Below are positions 52,566 to 60,971 of a stretch of DNA of 64,000 nucleotides, one piece after another. The stretch's first letter is position 1. Each line of letters begins with the position of its first letter. Below the pieces are notes generated by a model. The model was not told the DNA's origin and searched no databases. It saw only the letters and a list, made by a program, of their open reading frames with translations. The position numbers and the translations under genes are program-made. This stretch comes from Desulfobacteraceae bacterium (GTDB lineage Bacteria > Desulfobacterota > Desulfobacteria > Desulfobacterales > Desulfobacteraceae), in contig JADGFI010000008.1 of the NCBI GenBank assembly GCA_016743945.1, positions 1 through 64,000 on the forward strand. Reading direction: 5' to 3'.

Positions 52566-53099
52566 ATGAAAACCATAAAACCCCTATACCTTGTCGGATA
52601 CCGGTGTACCGGAAAAAGTACCACGGGAAAGCTGCTGGCAACGCTTATGGACTGTCCTTTTTTTGATACCGATAAAATTATTGAAGAAAGGTTTATGACC
52701 ACCATAGAACAGATGGTCAACCAAAGGGGGTGGGACTATTTCAGACTAAAGGAAAGCCAGGTCCTTTTGGAAACCGCTTGTCTTGTAACTGGTGTCATCG
52801 CCACAGGCGGGGGAATCATATTGGACCCTAAAAATCGCAGGTTTATTCAAGACCATGGGGTTTGTGTCTGGCTGTATGCCGATAGCGCCACCATCGTTGA
52901 GCGACTGGCTGCCGATGTCAAAAACACTGAATCCAGACCCAGATTTACAGATGATGCCTTGTCCCTGGAGACCCAAAAAATTCTGGATCTTCGTACTCCT
53001 TTGTACCGGGAATTGGGTCAAATACAAATCGATACCAGCACTTATTCACCCAAACAAGCTGCATCCATTATCAAAAGGAGAATCGCCCATGTCCGGTAG
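52566..53099 (+). CDS. aroK: shikimate kinase
   Basis: Phosphorylates shikimate. P-loop VGYRCTGKSTTGK, FFDTDKIIEERF (shikimate-binding Asp and Arg region), VIATGGGIILDPKNR and the ESRPRFTDDA lid are intact. The 177-residue length fits AroK/AroL. The start at 52566 gives the P-loop its normal place and follows aroA by 19 bases. It overlaps aroC by 11 bases. Confidence 0.93.
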   Translation: MKTIKPLYLVGYRCTGKSTTGKLLATLMDCPFFDTDKIIEERFMTTIEQMVNQRGWDYFRLKESQVLLETACLVTGVIATGGGIILDPKNRRFIQDHGVCVWLYADSATIVERLAADVKNTESRPRFTDDALSLETQKILDLRTPLYRELGQIQIDTSTYSPKQAASIIKRRIAHVR

Positions 53100-54162
53100 T
53101 AGTTTTGGCAAAGCATTTCAAATTACCACCTTTGGAGAATCCCACGGCCCTGCCATCGGGGTTGTTATCCAGGGGTGTCCTCCCGGGCTCCCCATCAGCC
53201 AAGCCCTGATCCAGGCGTCACTGGATAAAAGGAAACCCGGACAGGGGCCTGCCTCTACCAAGCGCAAGGAACCCGATGTGCCCCTTATCCTTTCGGGAAC
53301 ATTTGAGGGGAAAACCACGGGGACCCCCTTAATGATCATGATTGAAAATAAGGATGCCAAATCCAGGTCATATACCGATATTGCATCAATTTTTCGTCCA
53401 GGTCACGGGGACTATACCTACCATCAAAAATTTGGTATTCGGGATTACAGGGGGGGAGGGCGGGCATCTGCCCGGGAAACAGCGGCACGGGTGGCAGCAG
53501 GTGCCGTTGCAAAGCTTGTTCTCGATCCCTATCAGATCAAGATTCAAAGTTACACCATTGCCCTGGGAGGGATACAAAGTACCTGCTTTGATGCCCATGC
53601 CATTGAGAAAAATCCCTTTAAATGCCCGGACATGGAAGCTGCCAAAAAGATGGAAAAAAAAATAGAAACAGTCAAAAGCCAGGGAGATTCCCTGGGAGGT
53701 ATTGTTGAAATAAAGGCTATGAACGTTCCGGCGGGTATCGGGGATCCGGTTTTTGACAAGCTGGATGCCGATATTGCCAAGGCCATGATGAGCATTGGCG
53801 CTGTTAAAGCCGTTGAAATCGGTGCGGGTATCCTGGCTCCTGAAATGACCGGATTTGAGAACAATGACCCATTAACTCTCAATGGGTTTGCCAGCAATCA
53901 TTCAGGCGGGATATTGGCGGGTATTTCCAATGGAGACGAAATTGTTGTCCGGGTTCATGTAAAACCAATTCCTTCCATATCAAAACCCCAAAAAACCTTG
54001 ACGGATCAAGGCGTTTCCACAACGATTTCAACCAAGGGTCGTCATGACATTTGCGCTATTCCCAGAATAAATATGGTCTGTGAATCCATGCTGGCGCTGG
54101 TGCTCACAGACCATATTTTAAGACAAAAAACCCTGGGACAAAAGTTTCGCCCTATTTTTTAA
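53089..54162 (+). CDS. aroC: chorismate synthase
   Basis: FMN-dependent trans-elimination giving chorismate. The N-terminal signature GKAFQITTFGESHGPAIGVVIQGCPPGLP, RPGHGDYTYHQKFGIRDYRGGGRASARETAARVAAGA and the C-terminal RHDICAIPRI are all intact. The 357-residue length is standard. The start at 53089 has a GGAG site; the larger ORF extends back antisense-like through aroK and is not the gene. FMN must be reduced by another protein. Confidence 0.96.
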   Translation: MSGSSFGKAFQITTFGESHGPAIGVVIQGCPPGLPISQALIQASLDKRKPGQGPASTKRKEPDVPLILSGTFEGKTTGTPLMIMIENKDAKSRSYTDIASIFRPGHGDYTYHQKFGIRDYRGGGRASARETAARVAAGAVAKLVLDPYQIKIQSYTIALGGIQSTCFDAHAIEKNPFKCPDMEAAKKMEKKIETVKSQGDSLGGIVEIKAMNVPAGIGDPVFDKLDADIAKAMMSIGAVKAVEIGAGILAPEMTGFENNDPLTLNGFASNHSGGILAGISNGDEIVVRVHVKPIPSISKPQKTLTDQGVSTTISTKGRHDICAIPRINMVCESMLALVLTDHILRQKTLGQKFRPIF

Positions 54163-54466
54163 TAATATCTGATTCCAATTTATCCGCTATTGCAAGGGCT
54201 GAATTCAATGAATCATTGATCACAAAAAGTTGAACTTTAAGGGTTTTCAGGGATGCCGGTGTTGCGGATATTTTATCATTTGACGAAAAAATTTTGGCAA
54301 GCTCCTTGGACTTTTTGGCAAAATCCGTCAATTTTTCATTAAAATTAATTATTTCACCTGCCCAGTTATTCCGTTCTTCCCGGGATAGTTCCATGCTGGC
54401 ATTTCCGGTTCCGTTTACGAGGTGGTCAATTTGATAGTCTTCAGGGTTTGCAATAATTTCGTACAT
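54152..54466 (-). CDS. small helical protein of unknown function
   Basis: A 104-residue, cytoplasmic, mainly helical protein without transmembrane segment: an acidic N-terminus, then WAGEIINFNEKLTDFAKKSKELAKIF and a C-terminal helix LNSALAIADKLESDIIKK. A GGAG site lies seven bases before the ATG, which supports it as a real gene. It converges on aroC and overlaps it by 11 bases. I recognise no family. Confidence 0.65.
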   Translation of the reverse strand: MYEIIANPEDYQIDHLVNGTGNASMELSREERNNWAGEIINFNEKLTDFAKKSKELAKIFSSNDKISATPASLKTLKVQLFVINDSLNSALAIADKLESDIIKK

Positions 54467-54737
54467 AATTTGCTCCTTTACAACAGGTTGCGTTCAACTT
54501 GGAAATAAAAACAACATCCAAAGAATATTGAAATCCTGGTATTTAGTCAAGGGAATCTTCCTAAAAACATTAAGAATTCACTGCCTTATCCAATGGATTC
54601 GGTTCATTGAAAATCCAGTTGAATCAATTGCCATACCAGGGTTTAAAGGATCTTTTTTTTTTGCTTCTTTAAAAAAAAATTGAATCCTGGTTCATTGACG
54701 ATCGCACCACATTAGACAAGATCAGGGTCGGACAAGA
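54467..54737. other. intergenic spacer
   Basis: About 270 bases without a credible gene. The right part is AT-rich with runs of T and A (54651-54680) that could serve as a weak terminator for the TolC-type gene on the minus strand. A short tandem duplication overlaps that gene's stop. Confidence 0.4.
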
Positions 54738-54742
54738 TCAGG
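54715..54742. repeat. tandem duplication (period 16) at the TolC-type gene stop
   Basis: GACAAGATCAGG occurs at 54715-54726 and 54731-54742 without mismatch. The second copy contains the stop codon of the gene. Confidence 0.7.
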
Positions 54743-56033
54743 AAGCTTCCAACACATAGGACAACAAATCACCCTTGGTATATAAAATTTTTAATATCGC
54801 AAGATACAGGGTATATTCTGAATCGTTAATTCTTCGTTCGGCCTGGAGGAGCAGGGTGTTGGCATCCATCATGTCAATGCTGTTGGCTATGCCGTATTTA
54901 AACTGCATATCAACGGCTTTATAATTTTCTTGGGCTGATTTTAATTCATGCTGGAGATTTTTCAGGGCGTTTCGTGCGGTTTCAAATTCCAGAAAAGAAA
55001 CCTTGGATTCAAAAATAATATTTTTTTCCTCCAGAGACAAGGCTTGCTTGGCTTTTCTTTCATCGGCCACTCGCTGGTTCACTTGGGCTTTTCTGAGGCC
55101 GCCGTCATATAAGGTAAAGACAAGATCCGCCTGGATATATGCATTATCCGATTCACCATTATAACCCAAATAGGAAATATCTCTGTCCTTGTACCCGCCT
55201 TCCAGGGCAAGAACAGGCCAATAGTCCCCTTTCTCATATTTAGTGCTCTGGGTGGCAATTTCCACGGTCTTTTTTGCTTCCATGATTTCATACCGGGTCT
55301 TGAGTGCCTGGGTTTTAATCTCATTCAGGGTGATGGTGAAATCATCCATGTTTTGAACATCCTGGGCCGATACCTTGAAATCATCTTCAATTCCTGTCAG
55401 GCGGACAAGTGTTGCCTTGGATTGGCCAACCGTGTTTTCAGCCACAATCTTATCGGTAAGAGATCTGGAAAGTTCGGCCTCTGCCCGATATAGGGCCGTT
55501 CTCGTGACGTTGCCCACACTCAATTTTTCCTGGACATAATTTTTATGGGTTTGAAGTCGTTGTACATCGGCCTGGGCTATCTCCACCAGACGTTTGGCAC
55601 TCAAGGTCTTAAAATAGGACTGGGAGACTTGAAACAGGTAATCGGCCCGGATGGATTCCTTTGAGAATTCTGCCTTTTCAATTCCTTTTTTACTGACATC
55701 ATAGGCAATCAATTCCCGGCCGTTAAGAGTAAAGGTCTGGGTCAGTTTTGCTCCCAACGCGTTCGTGTCAGGGGACAGGGCATCTTCATTTTTATAATTT
55801 AGATAGCTTCCATACAAAGTTGCCCTTGGGATCAGAACAGACAGGGCCCGTTTCTTCTCCTGCTGGGCAATAAACAGATCATCATTCGCTATTTTTATGG
55901 TTTCAGCATTTTTATTTGCTTCACGGCATAGATCCTGGAGTGAATACAGGGGTTGCGAATAGACGGGCTGAGCCTGACAGCAAATACAAAAAAAAAGCCC
56001 GAAAAATAAGTTTAAAAAGATTCTTCTCATCAA
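54738..56033 (-). CDS. TolC-family outer membrane channel protein
   Basis: Signal peptide ending near CCQAQPVYS (about residue 25), with a Cys-Cys pair that could allow lipidation. Two internal repeats of long helices with intervening barrel strands (about 30-230 and 240-430) fit the outer-membrane efflux family: SQSYFKTLSAKRLVEIAQADV, VQEKLSVGNVTRTALYRAEAELSRS, and EFETARNALKNLQHELKSAQENYKAVDMQFKYGIANSIDMMDANTLLLQAE. No inner-membrane pump or adaptor gene is adjacent, so its partner is unknown. Confidence 0.85.
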   Translation of the reverse strand: MMRRIFLNLFFGLFFCICCQAQPVYSQPLYSLQDLCREANKNAETIKIANDDLFIAQQEKKRALSVLIPRATLYGSYLNYKNEDALSPDTNALGAKLTQTFTLNGRELIAYDVSKKGIEKAEFSKESIRADYLFQVSQSYFKTLSAKRLVEIAQADVQRLQTHKNYVQEKLSVGNVTRTALYRAEAELSRSLTDKIVAENTVGQSKATLVRLTGIEDDFKVSAQDVQNMDDFTITLNEIKTQALKTRYEIMEAKKTVEIATQSTKYEKGDYWPVLALEGGYKDRDISYLGYNGESDNAYIQADLVFTLYDGGLRKAQVNQRVADERKAKQALSLEEKNIIFESKVSFLEFETARNALKNLQHELKSAQENYKAVDMQFKYGIANSIDMMDANTLLLQAERRINDSEYTLYLAILKILYTKGDLLSYVLEAS

Positions 56034-56259
56034 TCACCTCTATTTGTAGTAATTTTGTTTCCAACACTATTATGATTTTACCATCTTCGTCAAGTCAACC
56101 TAAGGGTGACAATACGAAATTTTTCTTACCATATACCTTTCATTGGTTTTATCAAACAGCTAATCAAAAATTTTAGGGTAATAATAGAAAAATATCCCAG
56201 TTTATGATATTAATTATTAAAATTATTGTAAATGGATGTAAACAGATAAGGAGAGACAA

Positions 56260-57147
56260 TTGACACTTATTCCAAGTACTGAGTTTGATGGCCTGTCACT
56301 GGTAAGACAGGGCAAGGTAAGGGATATCTTTGATACCAAAAATGCCCTTTTGATGGTTACCACAGACCGGCTGTCAGCCTTTGACGTGGTGCTGCCCGAT
56401 ACCATCCCGGACAAGGGAAAGGTATTGAACCAGATTTCGGTTTTTTGGTTTAAACAGATGGAATCGATTGTAAAAAACCATATCATCACAACCCGTGTAG
56501 ATGAATATCCCGAAGAGTTCAAACGCTACAAGGAGGGTCTGGATAAAAGAAGTATGCTGGTTAAAAAAGCGCAGCCCCTGGAAGTTGAATGTATTGTCCG
56601 GGGATATCTCAGCGGGTCTGGATGGAGTTCCTATCAAAAAGAGGGGCATGTTTGCGGCATCCCTCTTCCCAAGGGACTCAAGGAATCGGATAAACTGGCT
56701 ACCCCGCTTTTTACCCCTTCCTCCAAAGCTGAAATCGGAGATCATGATATTAATATCAGCTTTGAAGAAACCATTCGTATCATGGGCCGGGAAACAGCAG
56801 AAAAATTGCGGGATTTAAGCCTTGCCATTTACAATAAAGGGGCGAAACTTGCCCTTGAAAAAGGAATCATCATAGCAGACACCAAATTTGAGTTCGGCAT
56901 GCTGGACAATGAAATTATCCTCATTGATGAAATCTTGACCCCGGATTCTTCTCGATTCTGGCCCCTTAGCGATTATGAACCCGGAAGAGGGCAAAAAAGT
57001 TTTGATAAACAAGGCATTCGGGACTGGTTGACGGCTTCCGGGTGGGATAAAAAACATCCCGGACCCAAACTTCCGTCTGAAATTATCGATGCTACCGCCA
57101 ATACCTACAAAGAAATTTTTAACCGGCTGACGGGTGAACATGTCTGA
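56260..57147 (+). CDS. purC: phosphoribosylaminoimidazole-succinocarboxamide synthase
   Basis: ATP-dependent SAICAR synthesis in the purine pathway. Motifs: LVRQGKVRDIFDT, TTDRLSAFDVVLPDTIPDKG, VECIVRGYLSGSGWSSYQKEG, IIADTKFEFG and DEILTPDSSRFWP. The 295-residue length matches the longer yeast-type/bacterial PurC. The start is TTG at 56260 with AAGGAG six bases upstream; no ATG is in a better position. It overlaps the ParB-like gene by eight bases, although their functions look unrelated. Confidence 0.94.
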   Translation: MTLIPSTEFDGLSLVRQGKVRDIFDTKNALLMVTTDRLSAFDVVLPDTIPDKGKVLNQISVFWFKQMESIVKNHIITTRVDEYPEEFKRYKEGLDKRSMLVKKAQPLEVECIVRGYLSGSGWSSYQKEGHVCGIPLPKGLKESDKLATPLFTPSSKAEIGDHDINISFEETIRIMGRETAEKLRDLSLAIYNKGAKLALEKGIIIADTKFEFGMLDNEIILIDEILTPDSSRFWPLSDYEPGRGQKSFDKQGIRDWLTASGWDKKHPGPKLPSEIIDATANTYKEIFNRLTGEHV

Positions 57148-58138
57148 TTTGACCCAAGATATTCAGGTGTCTATTCCCCAGGTGCTGCATATCCAATTGG
57201 ATAAAATTGACCTTACCGATACCCGGTATCAAATTTCCAGACAAGAGGGTGATATTACTTCCCTGGCCCAGTCCATAAAAGAGCATGGCCTGACAAGTCT
57301 GCCCCTTGTCAGGCCCCAGGGGGAATCCGGCGAATCCTATATTCTGGTCACAGGCTTTAAACGGATAAAGGCCCTGGTCCACAATGGATATGGGGGCAAG
57401 GTTGTATGTCAAACATTGCCGAAAGCCTCGGAAGCAGATTGCGCTGTCCGTGCGGTATCCGACACTGCATTTTCCAGGCCCCTAACCCCGGGTGAACTCA
57501 TTCAAAGCATTTGGCTTTTGAGTCGATCCATGGACGCTATTCTCATCGTAAAAAAATCCTTGAGTATTTTTAATACCCAGTTTAACACCGGATATGTTAA
57601 AGACCTTCAACAAATTGCCACCTTGCCTCGGAATGCAAGAGAGCTCATGGATGACGGCCGGTTGTCCATTAAATCCGCCAAAAAAATAGCAAGCTTACCC
57701 CCGGAGCTTGCCGCTTGTTTTGTGACCCTTTTTTCTGCTGTAAAAACATCCGCCAGCAAGCAGATGGAAATCATTGCCAATTTTTTGGAAATTGCAGCAA
57801 GGGAAAGAATCACACCTGAAAATTTGTACCAGGAAAAACCGATCCAGGCGATACTGGGCCATGACAGCAAAGATCTTGGCCATAAGGGCAATCTTTTACG
57901 ACGCTATCTCATGGAAAGGCGGTTTCCCTCCCTTGAAAAAAAACGCCAGGATATTCAAAAAACAATTAATTCCCTGAAACTGGAACCCGGTATTAAATTT
58001 GTGGTACCGGATAATTTTGAAAGCATGTCCTACGCCTGTTCCTTTGAATTTAAAACCCGGGCTGAATATGATTCTCGTGTGGCTTGTCTCGAAAGGGTAT
58101 CGACCCATCCTGGGCTAGAGGAGATTCTTAAGCGATGA
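57140..58138 (+). CDS. ParB-like domain protein
   Basis: An N-terminal ParB/Srx-like domain (about residues 15-120: KIDLTDTRYQISR, LAQSIKEHGLTSLPLVRP, YILVTGFKRIKAL) is followed by a KorB/helix-turn-helix-like central region (LTPGELIQSIWLLSR ... LQQIATLPRNARELMDDGRLSIKSAKKIASLP) and a novel C-terminal part. No ParA is adjacent and the GxxRxxA-type CTP box is altered to TGFKRIKA, so chromosome segregation is not the obvious role. Its stop overlaps the SPL-like gene start by four bases, so the two are probably translated as a unit. Confidence 0.8.
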   Translation: MSDLTQDIQVSIPQVLHIQLDKIDLTDTRYQISRQEGDITSLAQSIKEHGLTSLPLVRPQGESGESYILVTGFKRIKALVHNGYGGKVVCQTLPKASEADCAVRAVSDTAFSRPLTPGELIQSIWLLSRSMDAILIVKKSLSIFNTQFNTGYVKDLQQIATLPRNARELMDDGRLSIKSAKKIASLPPELAACFVTLFSAVKTSASKQMEIIANFLEIAARERITPENLYQEKPIQAILGHDSKDLGHKGNLLRRYLMERRFPSLEKKRQDIQKTINSLKLEPGIKFVVPDNFESMSYACSFEFKTRAEYDSRVACLERVSTHPGLEEILKR

Positions 58139-59241
58139 AAATCACCCAGTTTTTCATGGATGCCAGCCTCCCCCAAGACGATGAAATTGAATATTTGATA
58201 CAGAGAGTCGGGCTTACCCCGGAACTTGTGACCGATTCACAACCGGTGTACGATGTCATAAATTCGGCAACAGATCCCATAACAGCTGCAAAGTCGATCT
58301 TGTATATCACCCGGAACAAGGGGGCTGTCATCCGGAAATGTCCCGGCACCAGCCATTACACCTGTTGTGATTACACCATTTTACACACCGGAACCTTTTG
58401 TACCATGGACTGTTCCTATTGCATTCTCCAGGCCTATTTTCACCCCCCGGTTCTCCAGTATTTTGCCGGATATGATACCTTTATCCCTCCCCTGAAAGAC
58501 GTCTTTGCCCAAAATAAAATATACCGTATCGGTACCGGGGAATACACAGATTCTCTTATCTGGGAAAAAATCAGCCAGGGGCCGCAGTTTTTGGTGGAAA
58601 CATTTGCAAAACAGTCCAACAGTCTTCTGGAACTCAAGACTAAAACCATTAATGTGGACTCTCTTCTGGATTTGGATCACAATGGAAAAACCGTTCTGGC
58701 CTGGTCCGTCAATACGCCTGCAATAATCCGGTCCGAAGAAAAGGGGACGGCTGCCCTGACCGCCCGGCTTGAAACCGCAAAAATTTGTGAAGCAAAGGGC
58801 TATAAGCTGGCCTTCCATTTTGATCCCCTGATCATTTATGAAGGATGCGAGGATGACTATAAACAGGTCATCCATTCCATATTTTCCCATGTAAGTCCTG
58901 ACAATATCGTCTGGATCAGCATCGGTACCTTCAGGTTCATGCCCTTGCTCAAATCCATCGTTGAAAAACGATTTCCTTCATCCACCATCCCCTATGGGGA
59001 ATTTATCCTGGGTCTTGACAATAAAATGCGGTATTTCAAACCATTACGAATACACCTGTACAAGACACTCATTGATACAATTCGAGAATATGCCCCCCAT
59101 GTCAGGCTTTATTTTTGCATGGAAGATGAAGAGGTCTGGGAAAAATGCATGGGTTTCTTCCCAAAAAAAGAAGGGGAACTGGGGCATTTACTGGATAAAA
59201 GTGCAGCTGCTCATTGCAAATTAAATACCTCTTTTTTATAA
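58135..59241 (+). CDS. spore photoproduct lyase-like radical SAM protein
   Basis: The CX3CX2C cluster is FCTMDCSYCILQ (about residues 87-96), followed by YRIGTGEYTDSL, LELKTKTINVDSLL and VNTPAIIRSEEKGT, matching the SPL family. An N-terminal ~80 residues (with TSHYTCCDYTILHTGT just before the cluster) resemble SPL. SPL repairs the 5-thyminyl-5,6-dihydrothymine lesion of UV-irradiated spore DNA; this organism is not expected to sporulate, so the substrate may be a different DNA or RNA lesion. Coupled to the ParB-like gene. Confidence 0.85.
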   Translation: MKITQFFMDASLPQDDEIEYLIQRVGLTPELVTDSQPVYDVINSATDPITAAKSILYITRNKGAVIRKCPGTSHYTCCDYTILHTGTFCTMDCSYCILQAYFHPPVLQYFAGYDTFIPPLKDVFAQNKIYRIGTGEYTDSLIWEKISQGPQFLVETFAKQSNSLLELKTKTINVDSLLDLDHNGKTVLAWSVNTPAIIRSEEKGTAALTARLETAKICEAKGYKLAFHFDPLIIYEGCEDDYKQVIHSIFSHVSPDNIVWISIGTFRFMPLLKSIVEKRFPSSTIPYGEFILGLDNKMRYFKPLRIHLYKTLIDTIREYAPHVRLYFCMEDEEVWEKCMGFFPKKEGELGHLLDKSAAAHCKLNTSFL

Positions 59242-60921
59242 ATCGGGAAAACTTAAGGGACCTTTTTCAACTCCCATGAGGGGCAAATTTTTTATTTTTT
59301 TGATAAATTCTTGGCATAGGTCGGCATCTGTTTTATGGGCATAGAGCTTGCCCTTCTTGTCCACTCCGCGGATAATACCATCCTGTAAAAAATATTGTAC
59401 CAGTTTAAGGCTGATGGACTCCCGGTCAATGGGGTCCAGAATTTCACTGGTATTTTCCCCAAGGGGGATATTTCCATGGATGTCAATCCGGGTTTTAATG
59501 AAATTGAGAATTCTGGCCAGCCGTAAAAGGGTGACCGCCGCAAGTCTTTTGGTGGTGTCATCCAGGGGCAGGGCGGTTGACCGCATCAAAGAAAAATATT
59601 TTGGAAGCAGCCCTTTTTCCTGGCAAATCCCATAATCAAGACTTCCCGGTGCAGGATAGAAAATAGAAAGTCCGACCAGGGTTCTTCTTTGTGCCAGGCA
59701 AAGCAGGTCATTTAGAGAGGAGGTGGAAGATTGTCCCGGGGCCGCCGCGATCACGTAGGAAACACAGGTCAACCCCAGTTCCTGTGCAAGGTCAAGGGCT
59801 CTGTCATGGTCTCGTCTGACATCGGGTCGTTTAAAGCGTGTCAGCTGGTCTTTTGAAAAAGAACCAATGGAAAGGTTAATCGTCTTAAATCCAGCCCCTC
59901 GCATGGCCGTCATGATTTCCCTGTCAAGGGAGGGGGGATACAGCCCGTTCATGGCGCGCAGTTCCGGTTTTTTCTCTTTGAAAATGGTGTTAAGCCCGGC
60001 GAGAAGTGCCAGTATCCATTTTTTATCCAGTGCCAGGTTTTCATCTTCAAAATCAATAAACCCAATATCCAATCGACTGGCTTGTTCTTTTATTTCCCTG
60101 AGCACATCGGCCACATCCCGCTGACGGAATTTGGCATGGGAGGCTGAGGTAGATACGGAACAATAGGAACAGGGCATGGGACAGCCCCGGCTCGATACCA
60201 TGGTGATGGCGGCTTTTTTATTGCGTTGGTAATAGGACTGGCGTACGCGGTCAAGTTTCGGTAATGGGAGTTGGTTTAAATTTTTTATCCAGACAGGAGG
60301 GTGGATGATTATTTTTTTATTTTTCCTAAAACCAATGCCAGGGACCTTGTCAAGATCAGTCTTATTTTTCAGTGCATCACAGAGAATTGCAAGGGAATCT
60401 TCTCCCTCGCCCCTTAGGACAAAGTCAACCGCCCTGCACCCTAAAACCTCTTGGGGGAAATGGGTGGGATGGTGCCCCCCCATGGCAATATAGGCCTGGG
60501 GATAAAATTTTTTGATAATCCTTGCTGTTTCCAGGGCTTGGTTGCAATAGGCTGTAAACAGGGATGAAATCCCCACCAGAAATGGTTTTATATCCCGGAC
60601 CCTGGTGCCGATGTGTTCATAGCTGTATCCAAAATGCTTGAATTGATGAAACAGGGAAAACAAGGTAACATCCTCCCGGCCATAAAAGGGGGATAAATAG
60701 GCGAACTCTTTGGGATAGGCAATTGATTTTGATTTGTCCGTGGCCAGCCCATCCAAAATTTGGGTGGGATACCCATTGGCTTCAAGGCTTGCACAGATAG
60801 AGGCCAGCCCATAGGGAATCGTTCTTTTGCGGGTGAGGTAGAATTCTTCAATGGGGGGCTGCACCAAAAGGATATTAAAGGGTTTGTCGGCAGCGTTCTG
60901 TTTTTTTTTAGGAGAATTCAT
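59236..60921 (-). CDS. B12-binding-domain radical SAM protein
   Basis: An N-terminal cobalamin-binding fold (about residues 15-190: ILLVQPPIEEFYLTRKRTIPYGLASICASLEANGYPTQILDG, AMGGHHPTHFPQEVL, DFVLRGEGEDSL) precedes a radical SAM domain with the CX3CX2C cluster SSRGCPMPCSYCS (near residue 250) and INLSIGSFSKDQLTRFKRP. The substrate is unknown; characterised relatives do methylations, rearrangements and lipid or hopanoid modifications. It converges on the SPL-like gene and overlaps its end by six bases. Confidence 0.87.
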   Translation of the reverse strand: MNSPKKKQNAADKPFNILLVQPPIEEFYLTRKRTIPYGLASICASLEANGYPTQILDGLATDKSKSIAYPKEFAYLSPFYGREDVTLFSLFHQFKHFGYSYEHIGTRVRDIKPFLVGISSLFTAYCNQALETARIIKKFYPQAYIAMGGHHPTHFPQEVLGCRAVDFVLRGEGEDSLAILCDALKNKTDLDKVPGIGFRKNKKIIIHPPVWIKNLNQLPLPKLDRVRQSYYQRNKKAAITMVSSRGCPMPCSYCSVSTSASHAKFRQRDVADVLREIKEQASRLDIGFIDFEDENLALDKKWILALLAGLNTIFKEKKPELRAMNGLYPPSLDREIMTAMRGAGFKTINLSIGSFSKDQLTRFKRPDVRRDHDRALDLAQELGLTCVSYVIAAAPGQSSTSSLNDLLCLAQRRTLVGLSIFYPAPGSLDYGICQEKGLLPKYFSLMRSTALPLDDTTKRLAAVTLLRLARILNFIKTRIDIHGNIPLGENTSEILDPIDRESISLKLVQYFLQDGIIRGVDKKGKLYAHKTDADLCQEFIKKIKNLPLMGVEKGPLSFPDL

Positions 60922-60939
60922 CTTTTATAAGTATGGTTT

Positions 60940-60971
60940 ATTTTTAGTCCACATCATTTTTAGTCCACATC
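60940..60971. repeat. perfect 16-bp tandem duplication at the MFS gene stop
   Basis: 60940-60955 and 60956-60971 are identical 16-base units. The duplication spans the MFS stop codon and the first non-coding bases. Confidence 0.85.

Noticed and set aside
52792-53088. Extended N-terminus of chorismate synthase
   Set aside because: It overlaps aroK in another frame; the conserved N-terminus and a GGAG site support 53089.
54651-54680. Long T and A runs as a rho-independent terminator
   Set aside because: The pairing is only A:T without a GC stem, so a terminator call is not supported.
57140-58138. Chromosome partition protein ParB with parS sites
   Set aside because: No adjacent parA, an altered CTP-binding box and coupling to a radical SAM gene argue against a classical ParB.
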